This document shows positions 20,799-22,507 of a stretch of 22,507 bases of DNA, one piece after another. A program made the position numbers and the translations under genes. The notes beneath the pieces are model-generated. The model searched no databases. It was not told the origin of the DNA and saw nothing but the letters and a program-made list of their open reading frames with translations. Location of the stretch: assembly GCA_050733935.1 (NCBI GenBank), contig JBOHUC010000159.1, forward strand, positions 1 through 22,507, read 5' to 3'. The stretch comes from JBOHUC01 sp050733935 (lineage in GTDB: Bacteria; Eisenbacteria; RBG-16-71-46; DASYSL01). Numbering within the stretch: the stretch's first letter is position 1; each line of letters starts with the position of its first letter.

Positions 20799-22241
20799 AT
20801 GGAAATCAAACACGGACTCCATCTCTCGCAGCGTCCGGCGCTGATCATGACCCAGCGCCTGCAGCAGGCGTTGAAACTGCTGCAGGTCCCAACGCTCGAG
20901 CTCCAGCAGATCATCAAGGACGAGATCACGCAGAACCCGCTGCTCGAGGAAGTCGATGACATCGCCGAGAACGAGGACGAGCAGAAGCTGGACGGCGAGG
21001 AGACCGCGCTCCAGACGAACGAGCGGGAGCCCGAGTCCACGGAGGACACCCCCGACAGCGATCCCAAGGACGAGATCGACTGGACGGACTTCATGCAGGA
21101 CGACCTCGACCGCTCCTACATCCCGCAATCGGAGTCGAATACCGAGTTCTTCGAGAAGGTCCCGGTCCGGCGCGAGAGCCTGTCCGAGCACCTGACGAAC
21201 GAGCTCCATCTCCTCACGCTCTCGGAAGAGGATCTCGCGCTCGGCGAGGTCCTGATCGGCTCGCTCGACGATCGCGGCTATCTCGCAACCCCGGTCGAGG
21301 TGATCGCCGAGCTCACCGGCGTGACGATCGAGGAGATCGAGCGCGTGCTGCGCATCGTCCAGACCCTCGATCCTCCGGGCGTGGGCGCGCGTGACCTGCG
21401 CGAATGCCTTCTCATCCAGCTCCGCTCGCGCGGGCACGAGGGGACGCTCGTGTGGCGGATCGTGGACGAGCAGTTCGAGAACCTGAAGAACAACAAGAAG
21501 GCCGAGATCGCGCGCGCGCTTCGGGTCACGCCGGAGCAGGTGCAGGACGCGACCGACGCGCTCGGCCAGCTGTCGCCCAAGCCGGGCCTCGAGGTGTCCG
21601 ACGAGGAGGTCAAGTACGTGGTGCCCGATCTCCTCGTCGAGCGCGTCGGGGAGGACTACGTCGTGCTCCTGAACGACAAGAACGTGCCGCGTCTCCGGAT
21701 CAATCAGGCCTACGAAGCGGTCCTCAAGGGGCAGCGCAAGGCCGATTCGACGGAGCGCGAGTACATCAAGGGCAAGCTCAACTCCGCGCGCTGGCTCATT
21801 CAGACGATCGAGCAGCGGCGGAAGACCATGATCAAAGTCATGACCTGCATCATCCAGGAGCAGCGGGAGTTCTTCGAGAAGGGGATCCAGTTCCTGCGCC
21901 CGCTCACGCTCCAGCAGGTCGCCCGCCAGATCGGCATGCACGAATCCACCGTGAGCCGCGTGACGACGAACAAGTACGTCCAGACGCCGCGCGGAGTGTT
22001 CGAGCTCAAGTTCTTCTTCTCGAGCGGGCTCACGACCGACGACGGCGAGGACGTCTCGGCGAAGACCGCGAAGGACCGCATCAAGAACCTCATCAGCGAG
22101 GAGGACTCGAAGGACCCGCTCTCGGATCAGAAGATCGCCGAGATGCTGCATTCGGATGGCCTGAACATCGCCCGCCGCACGGTCGCGAAATACCGCGAGC
22201 AGCTCCGAATCCTGCCCGCGCGTTTCCGTCGGAGGGTCTGA
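20799..22241 (+). CDS. rpoN: RNA polymerase sigma-54 factor
   Basis: A 480-residue protein of standard length. Region I is the Gln/Leu-rich MTQRLQQALKLLQVPTLELQ, region II a strongly acidic stretch (about 48-105), and region III holds the core-binding domain, a helix-turn-helix (LTLQQVARQIGMHESTVSRV) and the RpoN box ARRTVAKYRE (458-467) that reads the -24 element. Sigma-54 directs transcription that needs AAA+ enhancer-binding proteins; none is in the window. It starts 27 nt after lptB with AAAGGA upstream and is followed by hpf, the common order lptB-rpoN-hpf. Confidence 0.98.
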   Translation: MEIKHGLHLSQRPALIMTQRLQQALKLLQVPTLELQQIIKDEITQNPLLEEVDDIAENEDEQKLDGEETALQTNEREPESTEDTPDSDPKDEIDWTDFMQDDLDRSYIPQSESNTEFFEKVPVRRESLSEHLTNELHLLTLSEEDLALGEVLIGSLDDRGYLATPVEVIAELTGVTIEEIERVLRIVQTLDPPGVGARDLRECLLIQLRSRGHEGTLVWRIVDEQFENLKNNKKAEIARALRVTPEQVQDATDALGQLSPKPGLEVSDEEVKYVVPDLLVERVGEDYVVLLNDKNVPRLRINQAYEAVLKGQRKADSTEREYIKGKLNSARWLIQTIEQRRKTMIKVMTCIIQEQREFFEKGIQFLRPLTLQQVARQIGMHESTVSRVTTNKYVQTPRGVFELKFFFSSGLTTDDGEDVSAKTAKDRIKNLISEEDSKDPLSDQKIAEMLHSDGLNIARRTVAKYREQLRILPARFRRRV

Positions 22242-22257
22242 CTCAGGGCAGTCAACG

Positions 22258-22272
22258 GGGGCCTTTGGCCCC
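22258..22272 (+). promoter_or_regulatory. Hairpin between rpoN and hpf
   Basis: GGGGCC-TTT-GGCCCC, a 6-bp GC stem, lies 16 nt after the rpoN stop and 13 nt before the hpf ATG. It has no T-tract. hpf lacks a strong Shine-Dalgarno, so this hairpin may influence its translation or separate its level from that of rpoN. Confidence 0.45.
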
Positions 22273-22285
22273 GGGACTAAGCGCC

Positions 22286-22507
22286 ATGCAGATTCAAACC
22301 ACGTGTCGTCACACCAAGATGACGCCCACCTTGAAGCGTTTCCTGGAACAGCGCCTGGCGAAGCTCGAGCGGTTCGCCGACGTGCGTGAGGCGCACGTCA
22401 TTCTGGCGAGCCAGAAGTACGTCCAGACCGCCGAAGTCCTGCTCAAGACGCGGAAGAAGGAGCTCGTCGTCCGCGAGGAGTCGCACGATCTCGTGCTCTC
22501 GGTCGAC
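22286..22507 (+). CDS. hpf: Ribosome hibernation promoting factor (3' end outside window)
   Basis: The first 74 residues are present, starting MQIQTTCRHTKMTPTLKRFL and including QRLAKLERF and the beta strands around AHVILASQKYVQTAEVLL, which fit the HPF/YfiA fold. HPF binds the 30S decoding region and silences or dimerises ribosomes in stationary phase. Whether it is the long or short form cannot be seen. The position after rpoN is the usual one. Confidence 0.9.
   Translation, partial: MQIQTTCRHTKMTPTLKRFLEQRLAKLERFADVREAHVILASQKYVQTAEVLLKTRKKELVVREESHDLVLSVD

Overview
The window is GC-rich (roughly two-thirds G+C by eye), densely coded and almost free of mobile DNA. It reads as a chromosomal segment of a Gram-negative (diderm) bacterium: it carries Kdo synthesis genes (kdsB, kdsA, kdsC, kdsD), the LPS transport genes lptC and lptB, sigma-54 (rpoN) and a hibernation factor. 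The mix of gene order, high GC, small lipoproteins and a Cys-containing secreted protein is what I would expect from an uncultivated lineage such as Candidatus Eisenbacteria or a deltaproteobacterial relative. That placement is inference only.

Layout. 1-2070 (+): 3' two-thirds of uvrA. 2231-5365 (-): four genes on the minus strand, in transcription order an eIF-2B-family protein, a two-CBS-domain protein, a secreted four-cysteine protein of unknown function, and a PRPP-motif phosphoribosyltransferase. A strong sigma-54-type promoter lies before the CBS gene. 5630-9865 (+): a B12-binding-type radical SAM protein fused to DUF2344, then RNase E/G. 9891-12139 (+): accessory genes (CoA-pyrophosphatase-type NUDIX hydrolase, small cupin, 80-residue lipoprotein, two-domain VOC protein). 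12364-13974 (+): rplU, rpmA and a malate dehydrogenase, behind a clear sigma-70-like promoter. 14041-19025 (+): kdsB-pyrG-kdsA-kdsC-kdsD, every junction a 4-nt ATGA or GTGA overlap. 19360-22507 (+): lptC-lptB-rpoN-hpf, with hpf cut by the window end.

The genes fit together as housekeeping modules. RNase E/G, the radical SAM/DUF2344 protein and rplU-rpmA are RNA and ribosome genes that are often neighbours. The kds genes make CMP-Kdo, with CTP from PyrG, for lipid A-Kdo assembly, and LptB/LptC export the product. rpoN-hpf follows lptB as in many Gram-negatives. lptA, usually between lptC and lptB, is not there.

The most interesting non-coding signal is a family of short, nearly perfect palindromes confined to three intergenic gaps (about 2081-2209, 11144-11193 and 19058-19208). 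They fall into three sequence types built on AACTTGCCC, (A)CTTGCTG/GGTTGCTG and AACTGGTTC half-sites, and copies of the same type recur up to 17 kb apart. They have 0-2 nt centres and no T-tracts, so they are not classical terminators. The second is a 10/12 match to the sigma-54 promoter consensus before the CBS gene, with a weaker one before the operon that encodes sigma-54 itself.
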